Both the position numbers and the translations under genes were made by a program. The notes below the pieces were generated by a model, which saw only the letters and a program-made list of their open reading frames with translations, did not search any database and was not told the origin of the DNA. Of a stretch of 64,000 nt of DNA, positions 41,348 through 49,435 are shown one piece after another. The stretch comes from Mesorhizobium sp. CU3 (GTDB lineage Bacteria; Pseudomonadota; Alphaproteobacteria; Rhizobiales; Rhizobiaceae): contig NZ_VFWX01000011.1 in assembly GCF_006442965.1 (NCBI RefSeq), positions 124,001-188,000 on the forward strand, given 5' to 3'. Within the stretch, counting starts at the first letter, position 1, and the number at the start of each line of letters is the position of its first letter.

Positions 41348-42139
41348 AACGGCGATCGGCGCCTTGATGTTCGCATCCGCAAAGTAGTTTTCGAGGCGGA
41401 AATCCTCGAAGCGGAAGGCGAAAAGATCCTTCACCTCCGGATTGATCCACATCGTCGGCAGCGCCTTCGGTGTGCGCCGCATCTGCTCGCGCGCCTGCTC
41501 GAAATGGTTCGAATAAAGATGCGCGTCGCCCAGCGTGTGGACGAAATCGCCCGGCTTCAGCCCGGTGACCTGCGCCACCATCAGCGTCAACAGCGCGTAG
41601 GACGCGATGTTGAACGGCACGCCGAGGAAAATGTCGGCCGAACGCTGGTAGAGCTGGCAGGACAGCCGGCCTTCCGAGACATAGAACTGGAACAGGCAGT
41701 GGCAGGGCGGCAGAGCCATCGCCTCGACCTCGGCTGGGTTCCAGGCTGACACGATCAGCCGGCGCGAATTAGGATTCCTGCGTATCTCCTTCAAAAGATT
41801 CGCGATCTGGTCGATCTCGCCGCCATGACCATCCGGCCATGAGCGCCACTGCTTGCCGTAGACCGGGCCGAGATCGCCGTTCTCGTCGGCCCACTCGTCC
41901 CAGATGCTGACGCCATTGTCGTTGAGATACTTGATGTTGGTATCGCCGGCCAGGAACCACAATAGCTCATGGATGATCGACTTCAGATGCAGCTTCTTGG
42001 TAGTGGTGACTGGGAAGCCACGCGACAGGTCGAAGCGCATCTGATAGCCGAACACCGAGCGCGTGCCAGTGCCGGTGCGGTCGCCGCGATCGACGCCGCT
42101 CTCCAGCACATGCTTCAACAGGTCGAGATATTGGCGCAT
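41345..42139 (-). CDS. thyA: Thymidylate synthase
   Basis: Methylates dUMP to dTMP with methylene-tetrahydrofolate. The protein has 264 residues from the ATG at 42139, exactly the length of E. coli ThyA, with the catalytic cysteine in ALPPCHCLFQFYV at position 146 and the folate/dUMP segments RTGTGTRSVFG and QRSADIFLGVPFNIASYALL. The frame is open for 37 more codons to 42250, but GGCGGAG before 42139 decides the start. Same strand as folA, 6 kb away. Confidence 0.95.
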   Translation of the reverse strand: MRQYLDLLKHVLESGVDRGDRTGTGTRSVFGYQMRFDLSRGFPVTTTKKLHLKSIIHELLWFLAGDTNIKYLNDNGVSIWDEWADENGDLGPVYGKQWRSWPDGHGGEIDQIANLLKEIRRNPNSRRLIVSAWNPAEVEAMALPPCHCLFQFYVSEGRLSCQLYQRSADIFLGVPFNIASYALLTLMVAQVTGLKPGDFVHTLGDAHLYSNHFEQAREQMRRTPKALPTMWINPEVKDLFAFRFEDFRLENYFADANIKAPIAV

Positions 42140-42283
42140 CGGCTCCGCCTCGATTCGGGCTTTCAGCCAATCATAGCCGACTGGTCGGCATTCGAACACC
42201 GAATAGCCCGCGGCAGGTGTGGATCGTGACGCAAACTTCGGCACCGGCACTGCTTGGTGCCGGCGACCGAATGCTTTCGCGCT

Positions 42284-42595
42284 TCAGAGAGAACCCAGTT
42301 TGCCGAGATCCTTGGCGACCAGATAGTAAAAGGTCACGCGGCTCTTGGTGCTGTCGGCATGCATGGCCTTGCAGGTCTTCTCGATCGAGGCATTGGCCTT
42401 GGCCGCGTCGGCGACGCCAAGCTTCTTGCCGATCCAGTTTTCCCGGACGCGATCGAGTTCCTTCGGGTCGGTGCAGGACACCAGCGAGGAATCGCGGTTC
42501 CTGAGCGCAATGCCCAGATGCTTGACGATCTTGTCGACCGCGTCAGCGCTGGCGCCGGCATCGTATTTCTTCACATCCGCAAGATAGTCGGCCAT
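42284..42595 (-). CDS. DUF2853 family protein
   Basis: A 103-residue acidic/basic protein, MADYLADVKKYDAGASADAVDKIVKHLGIALRNRDSSLVSC, matching DUF2853: alternating helices and no membrane segment; one conserved Ser-Cys pair (SSLVSCTDPKEL). GAGGGGAAG precedes the ATG. Function unknown; about 40 residues of additional open frame upstream are ignored. Confidence 0.8.
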   Translation of the reverse strand: MADYLADVKKYDAGASADAVDKIVKHLGIALRNRDSSLVSCTDPKELDRVRENWIGKKLGVADAAKANASIEKTCKAMHADSTKSRVTFYYLVAKDLGKLGSL

Positions 42596-42799
42596 CAAAC
42601 TTCCCCTCCTCGGCGCCACCGATCCGATCGGTGAGGGTTGTGGCGCGCTACGCAACCTGTGCGCTAGGTCGAAGACTCCTCACCGGCAGGGAGCTTCGAT
42701 TGAGTGCGCTCGCAAGTCAACCCTGCGCCGCACGCTTTGCCGCGGGGACAAGTGCCGGTTTGGCCTTTCTTTTTCCCTGATCGATCCCTATATTCGCTT

Positions 42800-43119
42800 C
42801 GTCGGCTTGACCGACTATGGCGATAAACAGGCGATGAAATAAGCCGTTCGGACCCGGGGGCGGTACCCGGCGCCTCCACCAAAAACCGCTCTGGATGACG
42901 GAGCGGCTTTTGCTGGGGGCGAAATAGGATCGACGAAGGTGTAAAGATCGTACTTTTGCCCGGCATTGTACCACCGTCATCGGGCTAAACTTATAGTTGC
43001 CAACGACAACTATGCGGAAGCTCGTCTCGCTGCTTAATGCGGCGCGAACGCTTCAAATCAAGTCCTAGCGGTTCGCACTTCTAGGCGGGGTTCGGAGGTA
43101 CCTGGCAACAGAAACCTCC
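42800..43119 (+). ncRNA. ssrA: Circularly permuted two-piece tmRNA
   Basis: The order is permuted as in other Alphaproteobacteria. The acceptor piece comes first and ends in CGCCTCC-A-CCA (about 42872-42882); after a spacer the coding piece opens GGGGGCGAAATAGGATCGACGAAGG at 42915, whose first seven bases pair with the acceptor end (one G-U). The tag reading frame at 42999-43037 encodes ANDNYAEARLAA followed by TAA; an AUG-less resume codon GCC starts it, preceded by TATAGTT. The 3' hairpin GGAGGT...ACCTCC (43094-43119) is the likely end. A -10-like CTATAT lies at 42788-42793. Both outer boundaries are approximate. It rescues stalled ribosomes and tags products for ClpXP; sspB is 3 kb downstream. 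Confidence 0.93.
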
Positions 43120-43214
43120 ACTTTCCCCTTTGCTCTCCCATCAACCGAACGGCCAAGGTGTGCCCTGCGCTCTATGCGCGGCCTCGCCCTGCCGCTCGTC
43201 ACCCCGGACAAGCC

Positions 43215-43769
43215 ATGCAAAACGACAGCGATCGATTTTTCGTGCTGACCGGCGGCCCCGGCTCCGGCAAGACGACGCTGATCGAAGCGCTCAAAGCGAA
43301 GGGCTTCGCGACCGCGCCCGAGGCCGGACGCGGCATCATCCGCGACCAGACGGCGATCGGCGGGTCTGCCCTGCCCTGGCAGGATCGTGCACTGTTTGCC
43401 GAGCTGATGTTGTCGTGGGAACTGCGCTCCTGGCATGCCGCGCAGGCCGAGCCCGGCCCGGTCTTCTTCGACCGCGGCGTCGCCGATACGATCGGCTATC
43501 TCAGGCTTTGCGGCCTGCCGGTGCCCGATCACATCAAGAGCGCGGAGAAATTCCGCTACGCGCGCCGCGTCTTTGTCGCGCCACCCTGGCCAGAAATCTT
43601 CACCCAGGACGAGGAGCGCAAGCAGACGCTTGACGAAGCCGAGCGCACCTTTCTGTCGGTAACTGGTGTCTATACCGAACTCGGCTATGAGTTGGTGCCC
43701 CTGCCCCTCGCTCCGTTCGAGGAGCGGGTGGGCTTCGTCCTCGATCGGGCCGGTTTGCAACAGACATGA
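43215..43769 (+). CDS. AAA_28-type NTPase/kinase-like protein
   Basis: A 184-residue P-loop protein: FFVLTGGPGSGKTTLIEALKAKGF (Walker A), then GRGIIRDQ, and the Walker B-like VFFDRGVADTIGYL. It matches the AAA_28 family of small nucleotide kinases and NTPases; substrate unknown. The ATG at 43215 (MQNDSDRF) is chosen over the open frame from 43158. It lies between tmRNA and the Bcr-type exporter and is terminated by the hairpin right after its stop. Confidence 0.82.
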   Translation: MQNDSDRFFVLTGGPGSGKTTLIEALKAKGFATAPEAGRGIIRDQTAIGGSALPWQDRALFAELMLSWELRSWHAAQAEPGPVFFDRGVADTIGYLRLCGLPVPDHIKSAEKFRYARRVFVAPPWPEIFTQDEERKQTLDEAERTFLSVTGVYTELGYELVPLPLAPFEERVGFVLDRAGLQQT

Positions 43770-43794
43770 AAAAGGCCGGACAAGCCGGCCTTTT
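43770..43794. terminator. Bidirectional intrinsic terminator
   Basis: AAAAAGGCCGG-ACAAG-CCGGCCTTTT, starting directly after the TGA of the NTPase gene, with an A-tract and a T-tract, serving both the NTPase gene and the convergent exporter gene. Confidence 0.88.
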
Positions 43795-43812
43795 CCAATG
43801 CTTTGATCCGCC

Positions 43813-45018
43813 TCATTCCGCCGGCGCTTCGACCGCTTCCCGGGAGCGGCCGAGCGTGAGCTTGGCCAGCGTGAAGGAGATCACCGCGCAGAGCGTGATG
43901 CCGGCGACCATCGGCAGCGGCGTGCCGTCGAAGAAGATGCCGGCGACGCCCATCGCCAGCGCGCCGATGGCGAAGTGCAGCGTGCCCATCAGCGCAGACG
44001 CCGTGCCGGCGATCTCGCCATGCTCTTCCATCGCCAGCACCGAGGTGGTCGGGATGACGAGGCCGAGGAAGCCGTAGCCGACGAAGAGCAGCGCCGCCAT
44101 CACGTCGAGCCGGTCGACGCCCGAAGCCATGATCGCGAACAGCGCCACCATCACCGTCGCATAGCCGGTGACCGCCACCCACACGACGCGCTTCAGGCCA
44201 AAACGGTCGGCCAGCATTCCGGTCAGCTGCGACATGCCGATGAAGGCGACCGCGTTGATCGAGAAGAACACGCTGTAGACCGACGGCGACAGGCCGTAAT
44301 GGTCGATCAGGATGAAGGACGAGCTCGACAGATAGACGAAGAAGCTGGCGATGCCGAAGCCCGCGATCGCCACCAGGCCGAGAAAATTGAGATCGCCCAT
44401 CAAATGCCGATAGCCGGCCAAAGCCGTGCCGAAGGACGAGCCTGCGCGCTCCTCAGCCGACCGCGTTTCCTTAAGCGAGGTTGCGAGCAGGATGGCGGCC
44501 AAAGCCGCCGCGCCCGTTACCGTCCAGAACACGGCGCGCCAGCCGAAATTCTCGATGATCTGGCTGCCGGTCAGCGGCGCGAGAATGGGCGACACGGAGA
44601 ACACCAGCATCAAGAGCGACATCAGCTTGGCGGCCTCGTTGCCGGTATGCAGGTCGCGCACGATGGCGCGCGGAATGGCCATGCCGGCGCTGGCGCCGAG
44701 CCCTTGCAGGAAGCGGAAGGCGATCAGCCATTCGATCGTCGGCGCCATCGCCGAGCCGACGCCGCCGACCATGAACAGCGCAAGGCCGGCATAGAGCGGC
44801 GCCTTGCGCCCGACCATGTCGGAGATCGGGCCGACGACGATCTGGCCGAACCCCATCGACAGAAAGAAGATCAAGAGGCTCATCTGCACGGCGGCCGTGC
44901 CGGCATGGAGATCCTGGCCGATCGAGGGCAGCGCGGGAAGATACATATCGATGGCGAACGGGCCGATTGCCGACAACAAGCCGAGCACGACCGCGATACG
45001 GAGGAATTTGGGACTCAT
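43813..45018 (-). CDS. MFS multidrug exporter, Bcr/CflA family
   Basis: Inner-membrane drug:proton antiporter, 401 residues, about 12 membrane segments. Signature IGPFAIDMYLPALPSI near the start, motif A GFGQIVVGPISDMVGRKAPL, and motif C-like GASAGMAIPRAIVRDLH, all as in Bcr (bicyclomycin) exporters. The ATG at 45018 (MSPKFLRIAV) fits; the frame is open to 45144. Divergent from a TetR-type gene. Confidence 0.92.
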   Translation of the reverse strand: MSPKFLRIAVVLGLLSAIGPFAIDMYLPALPSIGQDLHAGTAAVQMSLLIFFLSMGFGQIVVGPISDMVGRKAPLYAGLALFMVGGVGSAMAPTIEWLIAFRFLQGLGASAGMAIPRAIVRDLHTGNEAAKLMSLLMLVFSVSPILAPLTGSQIIENFGWRAVFWTVTGAAALAAILLATSLKETRSAEERAGSSFGTALAGYRHLMGDLNFLGLVAIAGFGIASFFVYLSSSSFILIDHYGLSPSVYSVFFSINAVAFIGMSQLTGMLADRFGLKRVVWVAVTGYATVMVALFAIMASGVDRLDVMAALLFVGYGFLGLVIPTTSVLAMEEHGEIAGTASALMGTLHFAIGALAMGVAGIFFDGTPLPMVAGITLCAVISFTLAKLTLGRSREAVEAPAE

Positions 45019-45172
45019 GATAAAGGCTCTTTTCAAATCTGGTTTGCCGCCGCGAAGTCCGGCGTCTAAACCCAGGACGTTCCATCCCGTGGCAATCCGA
45101 CACAAAAGAGCGACATCATCCGTCCCGTAAGAGCGAATTCGCACGTCTCTCGAAGCGTGGATTTCCCTTTAT

Positions 45173-45194
45173 TGTGTCCACAAATTTAGACACA
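45173..45194. promoter_or_regulatory. Inverted repeat, candidate TetR operator
   Basis: TGTGTC, ten bases, GACACA, in the 213-base space between the divergent exporter and regulator genes, 38 bases before the regulator ATG. A fitting size for a TetR-type dimer site. Confidence 0.5.
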
Positions 45195-45231
45195 CTTGTC
45201 CAATTCGTCAATCACCGCTATATAGATTTCG

Positions 45232-45915
45232 ATGAAGCACGGCATCTCTCCTGACACTTTCCCGCCACGCAGCCATGAGGCCAAACGCGTATCGGTGGTC
45301 GGCGCTGCCGCTTCCGTCTTCTGCCGCGAAGGTTATGCAGGCGCCAATATCGACCTGATCGCCGCCGAGGCCGGCGTATCGCGCCAGACCGTCTACAACC
45401 ATCATGGCGACAAGGAAAAGCTCTTCGTCGCGGTGGTGCGCGACCTGACCGAGCGCTGCAATGCCGGCATCTTCGCCACCATCGCCACCTTCCCCGACCA
45501 GCCGGGCAATCTTGAAGCCGACCTTATCGCCTTCGCGGTGCGCATGAACCGCAACTGCATCTGCAACCGCGACGGCCGCTTCCTTCGCAAGCTGATCCAG
45601 GCCGAAGGCGAACGCTATCCGGAACTGTTTGCCGATTGGCGCGAACAGGGACCGGGCCGCACCTGGTCGGCGCTTGCCGCCCGTTTCGCACGGCTGGCAT
45701 TTGCCGGCCACCTGTCTATCGGCGATCCCGACGTCGCGGCGCGCCAGTTCCAGGCGCTGGTCAATGCCGAGCTGCAGATCACCTTCATGCTCGGCGGCAC
45801 GCCGACCGAGGAAGAGGTGTTGCGCTCCGCCACCAATGGCGTGCGCACCTTCCTCAGCGCCTTCGCCCGGAAGAGACAGCCAGCCGGCAAACAGCCCGTG
45901 CTGGCCCACGCCTGA
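45232..45915 (+). CDS. TetR/AcrR-family repressor
   Basis: A 227-residue regulator: N-terminal TetR helix-turn-helix (VVGAAASVFCREGYAGANIDLIAAEAGVSRQTVYNHHGDKEKLF) and a C-terminal ligand domain of the TetR_C_33/AefR-like type. Divergent from the Bcr/CflA exporter, which it presumably represses; the palindrome between them is the likely site. Confidence 0.9.
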   Translation: MKHGISPDTFPPRSHEAKRVSVVGAAASVFCREGYAGANIDLIAAEAGVSRQTVYNHHGDKEKLFVAVVRDLTERCNAGIFATIATFPDQPGNLEADLIAFAVRMNRNCICNRDGRFLRKLIQAEGERYPELFADWREQGPGRTWSALAARFARLAFAGHLSIGDPDVAARQFQALVNAELQITFMLGGTPTEEEVLRSATNGVRTFLSAFARKRQPAGKQPVLAHA

Positions 45916-46031
45916 GCGATCAAATCGCTGGCACCCCCCTTGGCCTCGGCGCTTTGCGCCTATATGCGGTTTACGCCGCGCCTAAGCTTGATTACAGCTA
46001 TGCGGACGATTCAACGGAACCCGACCAGCAC

Positions 46032-46556
46032 ATGGCCGACGACCACATTCGCTACGACATTCTGGCCCAGGAGGCTCTGCGCGGCGTCATGCGCAAGGTC
46101 CTGGCCGAAGTCGCGCGCACCGGCCTTCCGGGCAATCATCATTTCTTCATCACCTTCCTGACCGGCGCGCCGGGCGTGCGCATCTCGTCCAGGCTGCGCG
46201 AGCGCTATCCGGAGCAGATGACCATCGTCATCCAGTTCCAGTACTGGGACCTCAAGGTGACCGACGCCGGCTTCGAGGTCGGCCTCTCCTTCTCCGACGT
46301 TCCGGAAAAGCTCGAAATCCCCTTCTCGGCCGTGCGCGGCTTCTACGATCCGTCCGTCAATTTCGAGCTCGAATTCGACGTCAAGACCGAGACTATGGAA
46401 GAAGAAGCCCCGGCTCCCGAGCCGGTCGCCGTCGTCCCGGAAAAGAAGCCGGAATCGAAGAAGAAGGCCGCCGAAGCCGAGAAGAAGCCGGCCGTCGCCG
46501 AGACCGGCGGCAAAGGCGCCGACGTGGTTTCGCTCGACGCCTTCCGCAAGAAGTAA
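46032..46556 (+). CDS. sspB: SspB family ClpXP adaptor
   Basis: Adaptor that carries ssrA-tagged proteins to ClpXP, 174 residues, alpha-proteobacterial form (SspB-alpha): MADDHIRYDILAQEALRGVMRKVLAEVA, then HFFITFLTGAPGVRISSRLRERYPEQMTIVIQFQYWDL, an acidic-basic linker rich in Glu/Ala/Lys and a ClpX-binding tail VVSLDAFRKK. The frame is open from 45636; the ATG at 46032 is the family start. First gene of a three-gene operon; tmRNA is 3 kb upstream. Confidence 0.93.
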   Translation: MADDHIRYDILAQEALRGVMRKVLAEVARTGLPGNHHFFITFLTGAPGVRISSRLRERYPEQMTIVIQFQYWDLKVTDAGFEVGLSFSDVPEKLEIPFSAVRGFYDPSVNFELEFDVKTETMEEEAPAPEPVAVVPEKKPESKKKAAEAEKKPAVAETGGKGADVVSLDAFRKK

Positions 46557-46565
46557 GCCGGCGCG

Positions 46566-46763
46566 ATGGGCGAGGTCGTCAATCTCCGCCAGGCCCGCAA
46601 GCAGAAAGCGCGCACCGAGAAGGAACGCCTGGCAAGCGAGAACCGGGCGTTGCACGGTCGTTCGAAGGCCGAACGCGAGCGCGACCGGCTGACAGCGGAC
46701 AAGACCGAAAAGTTCATCGCCGGCCATCGTCGGGAAAAGCCTGACGATCCCGGCGAGCGCTGA
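46566..46763 (+). CDS. DUF4169 family small protein
   Basis: A 65-residue highly charged protein, MGEVVNLRQARKQKARTEKERLASENRALHGRSKAERE, predicted to be all helix, typical DUF4169. It lies 9 bases after sspB and 10 bases before the next gene, the conserved order in Rhizobiales. Function unknown. Confidence 0.85.
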   Translation: MGEVVNLRQARKQKARTEKERLASENRALHGRSKAERERDRLTADKTEKFIAGHRREKPDDPGER

Positions 46764-46773
46764 GGCATCTTCG

Positions 46774-47004
46774 ATGGCCGCGGTCGAGAAACGTTCAGTG
46801 ACGATCCGCGGCCACCGCACCAGCTTTTCGCTGGAGCAGCCCTTCTATGACGACCTTATCGCCATAGCGGCGCAGCGCTCGCTGTCGCTTGCGGCGCTGG
46901 TGGGCGAGATCGATGAGACGCGCACGCGCGACGCCAACCTGTCGTCGGCGCTGAGGCTCTATGTGCTCGCCTGGGCGAAGCGCGGCGGCGGCAAGACGTC
47001 GTGA
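46774..47004 (+). CDS. Ribbon-helix-helix domain protein
   Basis: A 76-residue protein of the RHH_4 family (KRSVTIRGHRTSFSLEQPFYDDLIAIAAQRSLSLAALVGEID). It has the ribbon strand VTIRGHRTSFSLE followed by two helices, as in arc-type DNA-binding proteins. Third gene of the sspB operon. Convergent with the ClC gene, 3 bases apart. Confidence 0.85.
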   Translation: MAAVEKRSVTIRGHRTSFSLEQPFYDDLIAIAAQRSLSLAALVGEIDETRTRDANLSSALRLYVLAWAKRGGGKTS

Positions 47005-47007
47005 AGA

Positions 47008-48810
47008 TCAAACCGGGTCGCTGACGCCCTGCTCCGCCTTGCGCCTGGCACCGAAACTGAGCAATGCCGAACGGTCGCGCTCCTCCGCCTGCTTCTTCGA
47101 GCGCACGCCCATCATATCTTTCCAGCCGATATAACCGACGAGCCGCTCATCCTCGCGTGAGACCACAGGCAGATGCGAGACATTGGCGGTGAGCAGCTTG
47201 TCGGAAAGCGCCTCCAGATATTCGTCCGGATAAGCGAGCGTGATCTTGCTCCCCGCGAGCAATTCGCCGAGCGTCGTGCTGCGATGCTTGCCGGCGCGGC
47301 GCCAGCGCAGGATCGCCGGCGGATCGATGACGCCGAGCACATGCCCCTCCCCGTCGATCACCGGGAAGCTGGGATGTTTCGTCTCCGGCGCGGTGAGGAA
47401 GGCGGCTGCGCCATGCAATGTCATCGACGCCGGCACGCTCTCGACCTTGGTCGTCATCACCTCGCGCACCCGGGTCAGCGCGAAGGGGTCGACGCGGTAT
47501 TCGCGCACCAGATGATGGCCGCGCCTGGCTACTTTCTCGGTCAGGATCGAGCGTTTCATCAACAGCACGGTGACGGCGTGCGCGGTGGCGCAGGCTGCGA
47601 TCAGCGGCACCAGCACATGCGTGTTGCCGGTCAGCTCGGTGGCGAAGAAGGTCGCCGTCAGCGGCGCGCGCATGGTGCCGCCCATGGTCGCGGCCATCGC
47701 CAGCAGCGGCCAGAAGCCGGGGCTTGCCTCGGGCAGGATGCCTGAGAGTACCGCTCCCATCGCGCCGCCCATGATCAGAAGCGGCGCCAGCACGCCGCCC
47801 GAAGTGCCGGACCCCAGCGCGACCGACCAGATGATCGCCTTGACCACCAGAAGCATCAGCGCGGCGCCCGCAATCATGCGGCCATCCAGCATATTGGCGA
47901 TATTGTCGTAGCCGACGCCCAGCGCGTGCGGCTCGATCAGTCCGCCGATGCCGACCACCAGGCCCCCGATCATCGGCCACCACATCCAGTGTATCGGCAG
48001 CTTCAGGAAAGCGTCCTCGCAGGCATAGACCAATTGCGTCAGCAGGCCGGACAGCAGGCCGGCACAGATGCCGATCAGCACCCAGCCGCAAAGCCCGGTG
48101 ATCGAGGCGTCCATGCTTCCGGAGAATGGGAAGATCGGCCCCGGCAGATGCAGCAAGGTGCGTTCGACTTCCGCCACGATCGCCGCGACGGCGACAGGGA
48201 TGAAGCTGCGCGGCGTCCATTCGAAGAGCAGCAGTTCGACGGCAAGCATGATGGCGGCGATCGGCGTGCCGAACACCGTCGTCATGCCGGCCGCCGCGCC
48301 CGCGACCAAAAGCGTCTTTCGCTCATTGTCGCTGACCGGCAGCATCTGCGCGATCAGCGAGCCGATGGCGCCGCCGGTCATGATGATCGGACCCTCGGCA
48401 CCGAACGGTCCGCCCGAGCCGATCGAGATCGCCGACGACAACGGCTTCAGCACCGCGACTTTCGCATCGAGCCGCGAGCGTCCCAGAAGAATGGCTTCGA
48501 TGGCTTCGGGAATGCCGTGGCCGCGGATCTTCTCGCTGCCGAAGCGCGCCATCAGGCCGATGATCAGCGCGCCGATCACCGGCACGATGACGGCGGCAAG
48601 CCCAAGCGGCGTGTCTTCGAGCCTCAGATCGGCAAGCGAGAACTGGCCGAAATAGGCGATGTTGGTGGCAAGCCGGATGAGCTTCAGCAGCACGATGCCG
48701 GCAAACAGCCCGGCGGTCGCCACCACGACGGCAATGGCGGCGATCAGCAACACACGCGGATCGGTGGTGAAGTCGCGAAGATGGCCGTTGCCGGCATTGG
48801 CGGATTTCAT
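47008..48810 (-). CDS. ClC-type chloride channel/antiporter with CBS domains
   Basis: A 600-residue membrane protein. ClC selectivity motifs: GHGIPEA (GxGxPE), GSGGPFGAEGP (in place of GKxGPxxH), and GSGTSGGVLAPLL (GxFxP-type), within about 11-12 membrane segments up to residue 430. Two CBS domains follow (MTTKVESVPASMTLHGAAAFL and AYPDEYLEALSDKLLTANVSHLPVVSREDERLVGYIG). Exchanges chloride for protons or passes anions across the inner membrane. Divergent from a MarR-type gene with a palindrome between. Confidence 0.9.
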   Translation of the reverse strand: MKSANAGNGHLRDFTTDPRVLLIAAIAVVVATAGLFAGIVLLKLIRLATNIAYFGQFSLADLRLEDTPLGLAAVIVPVIGALIIGLMARFGSEKIRGHGIPEAIEAILLGRSRLDAKVAVLKPLSSAISIGSGGPFGAEGPIIMTGGAIGSLIAQMLPVSDNERKTLLVAGAAAGMTTVFGTPIAAIMLAVELLLFEWTPRSFIPVAVAAIVAEVERTLLHLPGPIFPFSGSMDASITGLCGWVLIGICAGLLSGLLTQLVYACEDAFLKLPIHWMWWPMIGGLVVGIGGLIEPHALGVGYDNIANMLDGRMIAGAALMLLVVKAIIWSVALGSGTSGGVLAPLLIMGGAMGAVLSGILPEASPGFWPLLAMAATMGGTMRAPLTATFFATELTGNTHVLVPLIAACATAHAVTVLLMKRSILTEKVARRGHHLVREYRVDPFALTRVREVMTTKVESVPASMTLHGAAAFLTAPETKHPSFPVIDGEGHVLGVIDPPAILRWRRAGKHRSTTLGELLAGSKITLAYPDEYLEALSDKLLTANVSHLPVVSREDERLVGYIGWKDMMGVRSKKQAEERDRSALLSFGARRKAEQGVSDPV

Positions 48811-48862
48811 GGGAACTCAGCTTTCTGGCGGCGCGATTGCCGACCTTTCGTCGGGCGGCTAC

Positions 48863-48879
48863 ATATCGTAACACGATAT
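48863..48879. promoter_or_regulatory. Perfect palindrome, candidate MarR operator
   Basis: ATATCGT-AAC-ACGATAT, seven-base arms with three bases between, lying between the divergent ClC (start 48810) and MarR (start 48966) genes. Size and place fit a MarR-family dimer site. Confidence 0.6.
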
Positions 48880-48965
48880 AATTCATCAAGACCGTTTCGA
48901 CCGCTGTTGCCGCGTCATTTTGGACAAGGATTGCGCCAGGCATCGAAAGCGCCATAAGTCGAGAC

Positions 48966-49397
48966 ATGACGACGCCGCAGAAACCACGCCCCGACATCAG
49001 CCAGGCCGATTACCAGCGGCTGTCGGAGTTCCGCTATCTCATCCGCCGCTTTCTCGAGTTCAGCCAGATCCAGGCCAATGATGCCGGCCTCACGCCCCGC
49101 CAGCATCAGGCGCTGCTGGCGATCAAGGGCTATCCCGGCGGCGGACCGGTGGCGGTCGGCGACCTGGCGGAGCGGCTGCGCATCCGCCACCACAGCGCGG
49201 TCGAACTGGTGAACCGGCTTGCCGAGGCTGGGCTGGTCGTCCGGGATCAGGACAAGGCCGACAACCGGCGTGTGCTCTTGCAACTGACGCCTTTGGCGGA
49301 CGACCGGCTGGCGGATTTGTCAGCGACGCATCTCGACGAGTTGTCGCGCATCGAACCGATGCTGCGGCGTCTGCTCTCACGCCACGAGCCGTCCTGA
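48966..49397 (+). CDS. MarR-family transcriptional regulator
   Basis: A 143-residue winged-helix protein: LTPRQHQALLAIKGYPGGGPVAVGDLAERLRIRHHSAVELVNRLAEAGLVVRDQDKADNRRVLLQLT is the MarR recognition helix and wing. Divergent from the ClC channel gene, which it may control through the palindrome at 48863-48879. Confidence 0.9.
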   Translation: MTTPQKPRPDISQADYQRLSEFRYLIRRFLEFSQIQANDAGLTPRQHQALLAIKGYPGGGPVAVGDLAERLRIRHHSAVELVNRLAEAGLVVRDQDKADNRRVLLQLTPLADDRLADLSATHLDELSRIEPMLRRLLSRHEPS

Positions 49398-49435
49398 TCG
49401 CCGCAACGTTTTCAGCCCGATACTGGCAGTGAAGC

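Noticed and set aside
42664..42966. Minus-strand ORF of about 100 codons over the tmRNA
   Set aside because: It covers the structured acceptor and coding pieces of ssrA.
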